A DNA stretch of 64,000 nt from Geminicoccaceae bacterium SCSIO 64248. GTDB lineage: Bacteria; Pseudomonadota; Alphaproteobacteria; Geminicoccales; Geminicoccaceae. The DNA is taken from contig CP122393.1 in NCBI GenBank assembly GCA_029814805.1, positions 496,001-560,000 on the forward strand. The letters run 5' to 3'. Positions 10,204-18,874 of this stretch are shown piece by piece; the first letter of the stretch is position 1, and every line of letters starts with the position of its first letter. The notes beneath the pieces are model-generated. The model had not been told where the DNA came from. It did no database searches and saw only the letters and a list, made by a program, of their open reading frames with translations. The position numbers and the translations under genes are program-made.

Positions 10204-10225
10204 CATCATAAGAAGTCTAATGATG
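10204..10225 (+). repeat. Inverted repeat CATCAT-N10-ATGATG before fdsG
   Basis: CATCAT (10204-10209) and ATGATG (10220-10225) are perfect inverted 6-mers in an AT-rich spot that stands out from the GC-rich surroundings. They lie 8 bases before the fdsG start. It may be an operator or an mRNA hairpin near the ribosome-binding site. No regulator gene is adjacent. Confidence 0.3.
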
Positions 10226-10233
10226 GGGCGGTT

Positions 10234-10707
10234 ATGGCCGATTACGAGGCCTGGGACGCCGACAGGGCGGCCCGGATCATCGCGGAGAGGACGCACCTCG
10301 AAGGCGCGGCGCTGCCGATCCTGCACGCCTTGCAGGACACGTTCGGCTTCATTCATGCGGATGTGACGGAATTGCTCGCGCAGGCGTTGAACCTGTCGCG
10401 GGCTGAAGTGCACGGCACGATCACCTTTTATCACGATTTCCGCCCGCATCTGCCGGGCCGGCACGTGGTCAAGCTCTGCCGCGCGGAGGCCTGCCAGTCG
10501 GTCGGCGCGGACGCGCTGCACGAGCGGATCCGGCAGATCCTGGGCGTCGAGTGGCACGGCACGACGGGCGACGGCGCGGTCACGGTCCTGCCGGTGTTTT
10601 GCCTCGGCCTGTGCGCGTGCGGACCGGCGGCGCTGGTCGATGAACGGCCGCTTGCCCGATTGACCGAGCAGCGCCTGCAAGGCGCGCTGGCCGAGGCGAC
10701 GGCATGA
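10234..10707 (+). CDS. fdsG: NAD-dependent formate dehydrogenase gamma subunit FdsG
   Basis: A 157-residue NuoE-like protein. An N-terminal helical part is followed by a thioredoxin-like [2Fe-2S] domain whose ligands are in KLCRAEACQSVG (about 80-91) and FCLGLCACGP (about 122-131). In soluble molybdenum formate dehydrogenases FdsG passes electrons within the diaphorase module with FdsB. It is the first gene of fdsGBACD, in the order seen in other proteobacteria. Its last bases overlap fdsB as ATGA, so the two are translationally coupled. Confidence 0.95.
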   Translation: MADYEAWDADRAARIIAERTHLEGAALPILHALQDTFGFIHADVTELLAQALNLSRAEVHGTITFYHDFRPHLPGRHVVKLCRAEACQSVGADALHERIRQILGVEWHGTTGDGAVTVLPVFCLGLCACGPAALVDERPLARLTEQRLQGALAEATA

Positions 10708-12257
10708 CCCGTACGCTGTTCGTCCCCTGCGATTCGGTTTCGGTCGGGCTGGACGCCGACAAGGTCGCCGAACTGTTCCGCCTTGAGATCTTCAAGCGCG
10801 GTCTCGACATCGCGATCGTGCGCAACGGCTCGCGCGGCATGGTCTGGCTTGAGCCCCTGGTCGAGATCGAGACCGATGAAGGCCGGGTCGGCTATGGTCC
10901 CGTCACGCCGGACGACGTCGCCTCCGTGCTCGACGCCATGCTCGGCGACGGCCGTCATCCGCTCGCGATCGGCCGCCCGGAGGAGGTGCCGTTCCTCGCC
11001 CGTCAGCAGCGGCTGACTTTCGAGCGCTGCGGCATCGTCGATCCTCTGTCGCTCGACGATTACCGCGCCCATGGCGGCCTTGCCGGCCTGGAGCGGGCCG
11101 TCGCCCTGACGCCGGGCGAGGTCGTCGACGAGGTCAAGACGTCCGGCCTGCGCGGCCGCGGCGGCGCCGGATTCCCGACCGGGATCAAGTGGAACACGGT
11201 GATGCTCGCCGAGACCGAGCGGAAATACGTGGTCTGCAACGCCGACGAGGGCGACAGCGGCACCTTTGCCGATCGGATGCTGATGGAGGGCGATCCCTTC
11301 CTCCTGATCGAGGGCATGGCCATCGCCGGCGTCGCGGTGGGCGCGACCCAGGGCTACATCTATCTGCGCTCGGAATACCCGATCGCCTTCGCCATGACCA
11401 AGCGGGCGATCGAGATCGCGCGCGAGGCGGGCGTGCTCGGCCCGGACGTCCTGGGCTCGGGGCGCGCGTTCGAACTCGAGATCCGCATGGGCGCCGGCGC
11501 CTATATCTGCGGCGAGGAAACCTCGCTCCTGGAGAGCCTGGAGGGCAGGCGGGGCATCGTGCGCGCCAAGCCGCCGATCCCGGCGCTCAAGGGCCTGTTC
11601 GGCCAGCCGACCCTGGTCAACAACGTCCTGTCGTTCTGCGCCGTGCCCTGGATCCTGAGCCATGGCGGCCAAGCCTATGCCGACTACGGCATGGGCCGCT
11701 CGCTCGGCACGCTGCCGATCCAACTGGCCGGCAACGTCATGCATGGCGGCCTGGTCGAATACGCGTTCGGCATCACGCTGCGCGAGATCGTCGAGGGCTT
11801 CGGCGGCGGGACGCGCTCGGGCCGGCCGGTCCGGGCGGTGCAGGTCGGCGGGCCGCTCGGCGCCTACTTCCCCGAGCACATGCTCGACCTGAAGCTCGAC
11901 TACGAGACGCTCGCCGCCGCCAAGGGCTTGGTCGGGCATGGCGGCATCGTCGTGTTCGACGACAGCGTCGACATGGCGCGGCAGGCGCGCTTTGCCTTCG
12001 AGTTCTGCGCGATCGAATCCTGCGGCAAATGCACGCCGTGCCGGATCGGCGCGGTGCGCGGCGTCGAGACCATCGACCGGATCATGGCCGGCGTCGAGCC
12101 CGACAAGCACCGCAAGGTGCTGGACGATCTGTGCGAGCTGATGACCGAGGGGTCGCTGTGCGCCATGGGCGGCCTGACCCCGGTGCCGGTCGTCAGCGCG
12201 CTCACCCATTTCCCCGAGGATTTCGATGCGGGCGTCCGGTCCGCCGCGGCCGAGTAG
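10704..12257 (+). CDS. fdsB: NAD-dependent formate dehydrogenase beta (diaphorase) subunit FdsB
   Basis: A 517-residue NuoF-like flavoprotein that reduces NAD+ with electrons from formate. An N-terminal thioredoxin-like part resembles NuoE. The FMN site GLRGRGGAGFPTG lies near 149-161, the NAD-binding glycine-rich segment ICGEETSLLESLEGRRG near 268-284, and the [4Fe-4S] ligands are in ESCGKCTPCR (about 439-448) with a fourth Cys in GSLCAMGG near 485. All cofactor motifs are complete. It starts inside the fdsG stop and ends 12 bases before fdsA. Confidence 0.96.
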   Translation: MTRTLFVPCDSVSVGLDADKVAELFRLEIFKRGLDIAIVRNGSRGMVWLEPLVEIETDEGRVGYGPVTPDDVASVLDAMLGDGRHPLAIGRPEEVPFLARQQRLTFERCGIVDPLSLDDYRAHGGLAGLERAVALTPGEVVDEVKTSGLRGRGGAGFPTGIKWNTVMLAETERKYVVCNADEGDSGTFADRMLMEGDPFLLIEGMAIAGVAVGATQGYIYLRSEYPIAFAMTKRAIEIAREAGVLGPDVLGSGRAFELEIRMGAGAYICGEETSLLESLEGRRGIVRAKPPIPALKGLFGQPTLVNNVLSFCAVPWILSHGGQAYADYGMGRSLGTLPIQLAGNVMHGGLVEYAFGITLREIVEGFGGGTRSGRPVRAVQVGGPLGAYFPEHMLDLKLDYETLAAAKGLVGHGGIVVFDDSVDMARQARFAFEFCAIESCGKCTPCRIGAVRGVETIDRIMAGVEPDKHRKVLDDLCELMTEGSLCAMGGLTPVPVVSALTHFPEDFDAGVRSAAAE

Positions 12258-12269
12258 GAGGCTTATCCC

Positions 12270-15113
12270 GTGACCCTGATCAAGGAACTCGACTACGGCA
12301 CCCCCATCCGCGCATCGGAGCAGACCGTCACTCTGACCGTCGACGGCGAGCGGGTGACCGTGCCGGCCGGCACCTCGGTCATGGCGGCGGCGATGCATGT
12401 CGGCACGCAGATCCCCAAGCTGTGCGCGACTGACTCGCTGGAGCCGTTCGGCTCGTGCCGGCTGTGCCTGGTGGAGATCGAGGGCAGGCGCGGCACGCCC
12501 GCCTCGTGCACGACGCCCGCCGAGGACGGCATGGTCGTGACGACGCAGTCGGACAAGCTCGCCAAGCTGCGCAAGGGGGTCATGGAGCTCTACATCTCCG
12601 ACCATCCGCTCGACTGCCTGACCTGCGCCGCCAACGGCGACTGCGAGCTGCAGGACATGGCGGGCGCGGTCGGCTTGCGCGACGTCCGCTACGGCTACGA
12701 GGGCTCGAACCACCTCAAGGACGTGAAGGACGAGACCAACCCGTATTTCACCTACGATCCCTCCAAGTGCATCGTCTGCAATCGCTGCGTGCGCGCCTGC
12801 GAGGAGGTCCAGGGCACCTTCGCGCTGACCATCGAGGGGCGGGGCTTCGACAGCAGGGTTTCGGCCAGCGGCACCGACTTCTTCGATTCCGAGTGCGTGT
12901 CCTGCGGCGCCTGCGTCCAGGCCTGCCCGACCGCGACCCTGCAGGAAAAGTCGGTCATCGAATACGGCCAGCCCGACCATTCGGTGGTCACGACCTGCGC
13001 CTATTGCGGCGTCGGCTGCTCGTTCAAGGCCGAGATGCAGGGATCGCGCGTCGTGCGCATGGTCCCCTACAAGGACGGCAAGGCCAATGACGGCCATTCC
13101 TGCGTCAAGGGCCGGTTCGCCTGGGGCTACGCCACCCACAAGGATCGCATGACCAAGCCCATGATCCGGGCGAAGATCACCGATCCCTGGCAGGAGGTGA
13201 CCTGGGAGGAGGCGATCAACCACGCGGCGTCGGAGTTCAAGCGCATCCAGGCGAAATACGGCCGCGACTCGATCGGCGGCATCACCTCGTCGCGCTGCAC
13301 GAACGAAGAGACCTATCTCGTCCAGAAGCTGGTCCGCGCCGGCTTCGGCAACAACAATGTCGACACCTGCGCCCGCGTCTGCCATTCGCCGACCGGCTAC
13401 GGCCTGAAGACGACTCTGGGCACCTCGGCCGGCACGCAGGACTTCGCCTCGGTCGAGGACGCCGACGTCGTCCTGGTGATCGGCGCCAACCCGACCGACG
13501 GCCATCCCGTGTTCGCGTCGCGCATGAAGAAGCGCCTGCGCGAGGGCGCCCGGCTGATCGTCGCCGATCCGCGCCGGATCGACCTCGTCCGCTCGCCGCA
13601 CGTCCAGGCCGACTACCATCTGCCGCTCAAGCCCGGCGCCAACGTCGCGCTGATCAATGCGCTCGCGCATGTCGTCGTGACCGAGGGCCTGGTCGACGAG
13701 GCCTATGTCCGCGAGCGCTGCGAGCTCGGCGATTTCGAGACCTGGGCGCGCTTCATCGCGGACGAGCGGCATTCGCCCGAGGCCGTGGAGCCCATCACCG
13801 GGGTGCCGGCCGCCGACATGCGTGCCGCCGCCCGTCTGTACGCGACCGGCGGCAACGCCGCGATCTATTACGGCCTGGGCGTGACCGAGCACAGCCAGGG
13901 CTCGACCATGGTCATGGGCATGGCCAACCTCGCCATGGCGACCGGCAATATCGGCCGTTCCGGTGCCGGCGTGAATCCGCTGCGCGGCCAAAACAACGTG
14001 CAGGGCTCGTGCGACATGGGCTCGTTCCCGCACGAGTACCCGGGCTACCGGCATGTGTCGGACGACGCGACCCGCGAGATGTTCGAGAGCTTCTGGGGTG
14101 TGAGCCTGGAGCACGAGCCCGGCATGCGCATCCCGAACATGCTGGACGAGGCCGTGGGCGGCAGCTTCAAGGGGCTTTATGTCCAGGGCGAGGACATTGC
14201 CCAGTCCGATCCGGACACGCAGCATGTGACGGCCGGCCTGGCGGCGATGGAATGCGTCGTCATCCAGGACATCTTCCTGAACGAGACCGCCAAGTACGCC
14301 CATGTCTTCCTGCCGGGCTCATCCTTCCTGGAGAAGGACGGCACGTTCACCAACGCGGAGCGGCGCATCAACCGCGTCCGCAAGGTCATGCCGCCGCTCG
14401 GCGGGCTGGCGGACTGGGAAGCGACCGTGGCGCTGTCGAACGCCGTTGGCTATCCCATGAGCTACGGCCATCCCGGCGAGATCATGGACGAGATCGCGGC
14501 GCTGACGCCCAGCTTCGCCGGCGTGTCCTACGCCAAGCTGGAGGAGTTGGGCTCGATCCAGTGGCCCTGCAACGACGCCGCGCCGGCCGGCACGCCCATG
14601 ATGCATGTCGACCGCTTCGTGCGCGGCAAGGGCAAGTTCATGATCACCGAGTTCGTCGCGACCGACGAGCGCACGGGACCGCGCTTCCCGTTGATCCTGA
14701 CAACGGGCCGCATCCTGTCGCAGTACAATGTCGGGGCGCAGACCAGGCGGACCGACAACAGCCGCTGGCACGAGGAGGACGTGCTTGAGATCCATCCGTT
14801 CGACGCCGAGAGCCGCGGCATCGAGGACGGCGATCTCGTCGCGCTGGAAAGCCGCTCGGGCGACATCGCGCTGCGGGCGCGGATCGCTGATCGCATGCAG
14901 CCCGGCATCGTCTACACCACCTTTCATCACGCCAAGACCGGGGCGAACGTCATCACGACAGATTATTCGGACTGGGCGACGAACTGCCCGGAATACAAGG
15001 TGACGGCTGTCCAGGTTCGCCGCACCAACCGTCCGTCCGACTGGCAGTCGCGCTTCTTCGAGGAGGATTTCTCGCTGACGCGGATCGCCGAGCGGCTCGA
15101 TGCCGCGGAATGA
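12270..15113 (+). CDS. fdsA: NAD-dependent formate dehydrogenase alpha (catalytic) subunit FdsA
   Basis: A 947-residue molybdopterin enzyme that oxidises formate to CO2 in the cytoplasm. In order: a plant-type [2Fe-2S] domain (Cys in FGSCRLCLVEI and ASCTTP), a His/Cys [4Fe-4S] site (HPLDCLTCAANGDC), two ferredoxin-type [4Fe-4S] motifs (CIVCNRCVRAC, CVSCGACVQAC), and the bis-MGD domain beginning CAYCGVGC. The molybdenum ligand is an ordinary cysteine (Cys371, RVCHSPTGYGL, TGC at 13380), not selenocysteine. The start is GTG at 12270. Length and motifs match the oxygen-tolerant FDH of Rhodobacter and Cupriavidus. Confidence 0.97.
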   Translation: MTLIKELDYGTPIRASEQTVTLTVDGERVTVPAGTSVMAAAMHVGTQIPKLCATDSLEPFGSCRLCLVEIEGRRGTPASCTTPAEDGMVVTTQSDKLAKLRKGVMELYISDHPLDCLTCAANGDCELQDMAGAVGLRDVRYGYEGSNHLKDVKDETNPYFTYDPSKCIVCNRCVRACEEVQGTFALTIEGRGFDSRVSASGTDFFDSECVSCGACVQACPTATLQEKSVIEYGQPDHSVVTTCAYCGVGCSFKAEMQGSRVVRMVPYKDGKANDGHSCVKGRFAWGYATHKDRMTKPMIRAKITDPWQEVTWEEAINHAASEFKRIQAKYGRDSIGGITSSRCTNEETYLVQKLVRAGFGNNNVDTCARVCHSPTGYGLKTTLGTSAGTQDFASVEDADVVLVIGANPTDGHPVFASRMKKRLREGARLIVADPRRIDLVRSPHVQADYHLPLKPGANVALINALAHVVVTEGLVDEAYVRERCELGDFETWARFIADERHSPEAVEPITGVPAADMRAAARLYATGGNAAIYYGLGVTEHSQGSTMVMGMANLAMATGNIGRSGAGVNPLRGQNNVQGSCDMGSFPHEYPGYRHVSDDATREMFESFWGVSLEHEPGMRIPNMLDEAVGGSFKGLYVQGEDIAQSDPDTQHVTAGLAAMECVVIQDIFLNETAKYAHVFLPGSSFLEKDGTFTNAERRINRVRKVMPPLGGLADWEATVALSNAVGYPMSYGHPGEIMDEIAALTPSFAGVSYAKLEELGSIQWPCNDAAPAGTPMMHVDRFVRGKGKFMITEFVATDERTGPRFPLILTTGRILSQYNVGAQTRRTDNSRWHEEDVLEIHPFDAESRGIEDGDLVALESRSGDIALRARIADRMQPGIVYTTFHHAKTGANVITTDYSDWATNCPEYKVTAVQVRRTNRPSDWQSRFFEEDFSLTRIAERLDAAE

Positions 15114-15948
15114 GATGAGCGATCGGGGCGACGAGCGTGCGGGGGCCCTTGCGGCCCCCGTCGCCGTGATCACGACCGGCGACGGCAGCGTCCACGCCAC
15201 CTCGCGCAACGTTGCGATCGAGACGCCGGTCAACGTCGTCTACGCCAACGTGCCGTTCGCGGTCATGATGGCGACGCCCGCCGATCTCGAGGATTTCGCC
15301 TACGGCTTCAGCCTGACCGAGGGCGTGATCGCCCGGCCGGACGACGTCCGCGACCTGCGGGTCGAGCGCCAGGACGGCGCGATCAGGCTCCATCTCGACC
15401 TGACGCCGGAACGGCTGCGCAACCATCTGGCGAGGCGGCGAGCCTTGTCCGGACGGACGAGTTGCGGCGTGTGCGGCATCGAGGACTTGGCGGCGCTGCC
15501 GCGCGCCAGGCAGGCGGACGGGCAAGCGCCTGCCGTTTCGCTGACGGCGATCCGCCGCGCGCTCGACGCCCTGGAGGAGCGTCAGGCGTTGCAGCAGGCG
15601 ACCCATGCGGTGCACGGCGCCGCCTGGGCCGACCGCGAGGGGGCGATCCGTTTCGTGCGCGAGGATGTCGGCCGGCACAACGCGCTGGACAAGCTGATCG
15701 GCGCCCTTGTCCGCGCGGACATCGCGCCGGACGAGGGCTTTGTCGTGATCACCAGCCGCTGCTCGTACGAGATGCTGGAGAAGACGGCGGCGTTCGGCGC
15801 CCGGACCCTGGTGGCGATCTCCGCGCCGACCTCGCTCGCCCTGGAACGGGCGCGGGCACTCGACATCACCCTGATCGCCTCGGCCAGGCGCGGGTCGGTC
15901 GCCGTCTATCATGGCCTGGACCGCATAAGGGAAGACGTCACGGCATGA
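15100..15948 (+). CDS. fdhD: Formate dehydrogenase accessory sulfurtransferase FdhD/FdsC
   Basis: A 282-residue protein that transfers sulfur from a cysteine desulfurase to the Mo-bis-MGD cofactor, needed for an active formate dehydrogenase. The conserved cysteine loop is GRTSCGVCGIEDLAALPR (about 126-143), and FVREDVGRHNALDKLIG is the other family signature. The frame opens at ATG 15100, inside fdsA; an ATG at 15115, one base after the fdsA stop, is an equally good start. The stop overlaps fdsD as ATGA. Confidence 0.95.
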   Translation: MPRNEMSDRGDERAGALAAPVAVITTGDGSVHATSRNVAIETPVNVVYANVPFAVMMATPADLEDFAYGFSLTEGVIARPDDVRDLRVERQDGAIRLHLDLTPERLRNHLARRRALSGRTSCGVCGIEDLAALPRARQADGQAPAVSLTAIRRALDALEERQALQQATHAVHGAAWADREGAIRFVREDVGRHNALDKLIGALVRADIAPDEGFVVITSRCSYEMLEKTAAFGARTLVAISAPTSLALERARALDITLIASARRGSVAVYHGLDRIREDVTA

Positions 15949-16223
15949 AGAACGAGAAACTGGTCATGATGGCGAACCAGATCGCCGCCTTCTTCCGGTC
16001 CTATCCGGAGGAGCAGGCGGCGGCCGGCGTGAAGGATCACATCGTGGCGTTCTGGACCCCGAAGATGCGCTGCATGATCGTCGCGTACGGCGACGGCGGA
16101 GGCGAGGGTCTCGATCCGCTCGTCCTGAAGGCCCTCACGACCTTCCCGCGCGCGGAAAGCCCCATCCGCAAGGAACGCTCGGGGCCGGGCGAGGAGGGCG
16201 AGCTCGCCAGCGACGCGGGCTAG
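15945..16223 (+). CDS. fdsD: Formate dehydrogenase delta subunit FdsD
   Basis: A 92-residue protein beginning MKNEKLVMMANQIAAFFRSY, the characteristic start of FdsD. The family has no known catalytic motif. It is required for full activity, probably in maturation or stability of the FdsABG complex. The central WTPKMRCMIVAY segment is also typical. It begins within the fdhD stop codon and is the last gene of the fds operon. The C-terminus is polar and likely disordered. Confidence 0.92.
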   Translation: MKNEKLVMMANQIAAFFRSYPEEQAAAGVKDHIVAFWTPKMRCMIVAYGDGGGEGLDPLVLKALTTFPRAESPIRKERSGPGEEGELASDAG

Positions 16224-16464
16224 GGGCCATGCGCTCGATCTTCGCGCCCCGCCGTTGAGCGGCGCGCATTCGGCGCCGACTGTGGCCGATTGGTCCTGTC
16301 CCGGACGGTGGCGGCGTGATCCTCGGCCTTTGCCGGACAGCCCCGTTCATGCAGAGTGCGCTACCTTTCGCGACGGTGACGATCGTGGCGATTTCGCCGC
16401 CGTCCCGCATGCCGGGCCGGGACGTGGTTCCGTCGTGCCGCCGTTTTGGAGCGCGCCCTCTTCG

Positions 16465-16767
16465 ATGCCGCCTATGACCAGCCGTCCGTTTCGCTTCGCC
16501 CTGGTGTCCGTGTTGCTCGCGGGCTGCACGGTGGAGCGCCTGAACGATCCCCGTACCACCGAGTTCGACGGCGTCGCGGCTGCTCCTCAAGCGGCGTGCC
16601 GGTCCGCGGCGGCCAAGGCTTGGCAGGCGGACCCGGACGAGATCGTGAGCTACGCCGCCGATCCCCGGCCTGAGGGCGGCTTCGATCTCGTGCTCGCCTA
16701 TGGCGATCGGTCCGGGACGTGTCGCATCGATGGCGAGGGCCGCGTCGAGCGTTTCGCCAGCCGGTGA
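16465..16767 (+). CDS. Small predicted lipoprotein, function unknown
   Basis: A 100-residue protein whose N-terminus is a short lipoprotein signal: basic SRPFRF, hydrophobic ALVSVL, then lipobox LLAGC with the Cys at about residue 19. The mature part is about 80 residues. It has two further cysteines that could form a periplasmic disulfide (one in AACRSAA, one in GTCRIDG) and several Asp and Arg. The ATG at 16465 (or 16474) was chosen because only then is the signal N-terminal; the longer frame from 16255 is unlikely. It stands alone 241 bases after fdsD and is followed by a small hairpin. Confidence 0.7.
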   Translation: MPPMTSRPFRFALVSVLLAGCTVERLNDPRTTEFDGVAAAPQAACRSAAAKAWQADPDEIVSYAADPRPEGGFDLVLAYGDRSGTCRIDGEGRVERFASR

Positions 16768-16812
16768 TCCCGTCCGCCACGCCTGCGCAAAATTAAGCTT
16801 CGAGGCGATTGT

Positions 16813-16835
16813 GCTGTAGATCAGATACAGCTTTT
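16813..16835 (+). terminator. Small hairpin with T run after the lipoprotein gene
   Basis: GCTGTA (16813-16818) and TACAGC (16826-16831) form a perfect 6-bp stem with a 7-nt loop, followed directly by TTTT. It lies 45 bases after the lipoprotein stop and before the methyltransferase start at 16887, so it probably ends the upstream transcript. Confidence 0.5.
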
Positions 16836-16886
16836 GGCTGCATAGCTGCGCTCGTTGCCGTGTCGATCACCGCTGGATTCCCGATC

Positions 16887-17768
16887 ATGTCGAACCCGCC
16901 CGTTGCACCGGCCTCGGAACGCCCGCCCCTGCGGCTCGACGCCGAAACGGTCGCCCGGATCCGTGAGGTCGAGCATCTGCGCAGCGGCGGCTATGCCGAA
17001 CTCGACATCGGCCAAACCCTGGATTTCTACCGCAAGCGCTATGTCGAGCAGATCGCGCCGTTCCGGACGCTGACGCCGGAGACGACGGTCGCCGACATCG
17101 GTGCGGGCTATGGCTGGCTCGCCATGGCGTTCGCCCTGTTCTCGCCCGCGCGCGTGATCGCCGTCGAGATGGACGGCCCGCGCCTGGAGGCCGGGCGCGA
17201 GATCGCGGCCATCCTTGGCGTTGCCGAGCGGATCGAGTGGCATGTCGGCGCATTGGGCGCGCTGCCTTTGCCCGATGCCTGCTGCGACATCGCCTATTGC
17301 GTCGAGGTGCTCGAGCATGTGCAGCGCGATCCGGGGGCGGTTCGCGATCTCGCGCGCATTTCGACCGATCTCGTCATCCTGACGACGCCCAATCTCTGGT
17401 TCCCGGTGATCGCCCACGACACCGAACTCCCCCTTTGCCACTGGTTGCCGATGTCGTGGCGCCGGGTCTACGCCCGCGCGTTCAACCGGACCGATCGCGA
17501 GAACGACAATCTCTTCTGGTCGCCGATCGGCATTCGCCGCCTGATGCCTGCTTACCGGACGGTGTCCGGCTTCCTGCACTACCGGTCGCTCGACGACTTT
17601 CTCGGGACCTTCCCGTTTCATCTGCCCTACATCCACCGCGGACGGGTCGAGAAGGTCGGGCGGCTGCAGGGCCTCTATTACGGCTTGGCGGCAAAGCTGG
17701 GGCCGGCCTCGAGCTACGTCATGCCCAACCTTGCCTGCGTCCTGAAGCGGACCGGGGCGAGCCGGTAG
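16887..17768 (+). CDS. Class I SAM-dependent methyltransferase
   Basis: A 293-residue protein with a Rossmann-like methyltransferase fold: motif I TVADIGAGYGWLAMAFA (about 71-87), an acidic loop VIAVEMDG for SAM ribose, and motif IV-like CDIAYCVEVLEHV. The C-terminal half carries aromatic-rich segments (FPFHLPYIH) and probably binds the substrate, which I cannot name. The layout resembles methyltransferases that act on lipids, quinones or surface glycans. The ATG at 16887 was preferred over the TTG at 16809, which would add an unlike N-terminus and overlap the hairpin. Confidence 0.8.
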   Translation: MSNPPVAPASERPPLRLDAETVARIREVEHLRSGGYAELDIGQTLDFYRKRYVEQIAPFRTLTPETTVADIGAGYGWLAMAFALFSPARVIAVEMDGPRLEAGREIAAILGVAERIEWHVGALGALPLPDACCDIAYCVEVLEHVQRDPGAVRDLARISTDLVILTTPNLWFPVIAHDTELPLCHWLPMSWRRVYARAFNRTDRENDNLFWSPIGIRRLMPAYRTVSGFLHYRSLDDFLGTFPFHLPYIHRGRVEKVGRLQGLYYGLAAKLGPASSYVMPNLACVLKRTGASR

Positions 17769-17893
17769 AGGATCTTGAAAGTAGGTATTCTCATCACCTT
17801 GTCACAAAAGCATGATCAAGGCCGTCCTTCGCGGTGACGTGACGGTCGTGCGACGGGCCGTCCGCAGCTCCGGTTAGAGGTACCTTTTCGTCC

Positions 17894-18811
17894 GTGATCC
17901 GCATCCCCGGCCTGCGCCGACCACCTGCGCCCCGCCTCAGCTACGCTGCCGACAAGGACAGCCGACGCAAGCGCGCGTTCATCGCCCTCGTCGAGCGCCT
18001 GACGGGACAGCGGCGGATCATCCGCATCTACAACGAGACCCGCAAGGTCCTCGGACCGGATGACGACGTCTGGGCGCTGGCGGTCCAGGCGCTCGGCATC
18101 AACGTCGTATATGACGGCAGCCACCTCGCCCGTGCGCCGAGCGAAGGCCCGTTGGTCGTGGTCGCCAACCATCCCTTCGGCATGGTGGACGGCCTGGTCC
18201 TTTGCCACCTGATCGCGACGGTCCGGCCCGACCTCAAGGTCATGGCGATGAGCACGCTCTGCCGGCTGCCGGAGATCCAGCGCTACGTCCTGCCGATCGA
18301 CTTCAGCGGCACGCGCGAGGCGGCGGCCATGAGCGCGCAGTCGCGCCGCGCGGCGCGGCGCCATCTCGAGGCGGGCGGCGCCGTCATCGTGTTCCCCGCA
18401 GGCGCCGTCTCGACCTCGCTCAAGCCCTTCCAGCCGGCCGTGGACGGGGCGTGGCATCCCTTTGTCGGCCGGCTCGTGCAGCAGGCCCGGGCCGACGTGC
18501 TGCCGGTGCGCTTCCAGGGCCAGAACAGCCCGATGTTTCAGATCGCGAGCCGGCTCAATCCGACCTTGCGCCTGTCCCTCCTCATGAAGGAGGCGGCGGA
18601 TCGCATCGGCACGACCGTCACGGCGAACATCGGCGAGGTCCAGCCCTTCGACAGCCTGCGCCACCTGGGCGATCCACAGGCTCTCGCCGACCATCTGCGC
18701 GCGGTGACCTACAACATCGCCGTGCAGCCGGTCCTGCCGCGGCGACGGCTGCGCCGCCGGCCCCAGAGCGCCGCCGCTGCGGCGATTCGCGACCGCCAAT
18801 TTCCGTACTGA
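17894..18811 (+). CDS. PlsC-like lysophospholipid acyltransferase family protein
   Basis: A 305-residue protein of the 1-acylglycerol-3-phosphate acyltransferase superfamily. The catalytic block is VVVANHPFGMVDGLV (about 87-101), in which His and Asp are five residues apart as in the haemolysin/OlsA-like branch. The second block is VIVFPAGAVSTS (about 164-175), where that branch has FPAG in place of EGTR. It likely acylates a lysolipid or an ornithine or amino-acid lipid precursor at the inner membrane. The start is GTG at 17894. The last 25 residues are Arg-rich. It lies 63 bases before the pyruvate-kinase-like gene. Confidence 0.8.
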   Translation: MIRIPGLRRPPAPRLSYAADKDSRRKRAFIALVERLTGQRRIIRIYNETRKVLGPDDDVWALAVQALGINVVYDGSHLARAPSEGPLVVVANHPFGMVDGLVLCHLIATVRPDLKVMAMSTLCRLPEIQRYVLPIDFSGTREAAAMSAQSRRAARRHLEAGGAVIVFPAGAVSTSLKPFQPAVDGAWHPFVGRLVQQARADVLPVRFQGQNSPMFQIASRLNPTLRLSLLMKEAADRIGTTVTANIGEVQPFDSLRHLGDPQALADHLRAVTYNIAVQPVLPRRRLRRRPQSAAAAAIRDRQFPY

Positions 18812-18874
18812 GGACGGCACGTCAGGCCTCGCTCGGTCGTTTCCGAGGCAGTCCAGTTTCAGGAGGAAATCGGC

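Noticed and set aside
10431-14303. Open frame of 1290 codons opposite fdsG-fdsB-fdsA
   Set aside because: It crosses three certain genes, its translation is His/Arg/Gly-rich, and it has no motif. It is a GC-bias artefact.
12270-15113. Selenocysteine in the formate dehydrogenase
   Set aside because: The molybdenum-ligand codon at 13380 is TGC and no in-frame TGA is present, so it is a cysteine enzyme.
17799-17816. TTGTCAC before the acyltransferase gene as a fourth PHO box
   Set aside because: The second half in the 11-bp register (GCATGAT) matches in only three of seven places and does not follow the pattern of the other three.
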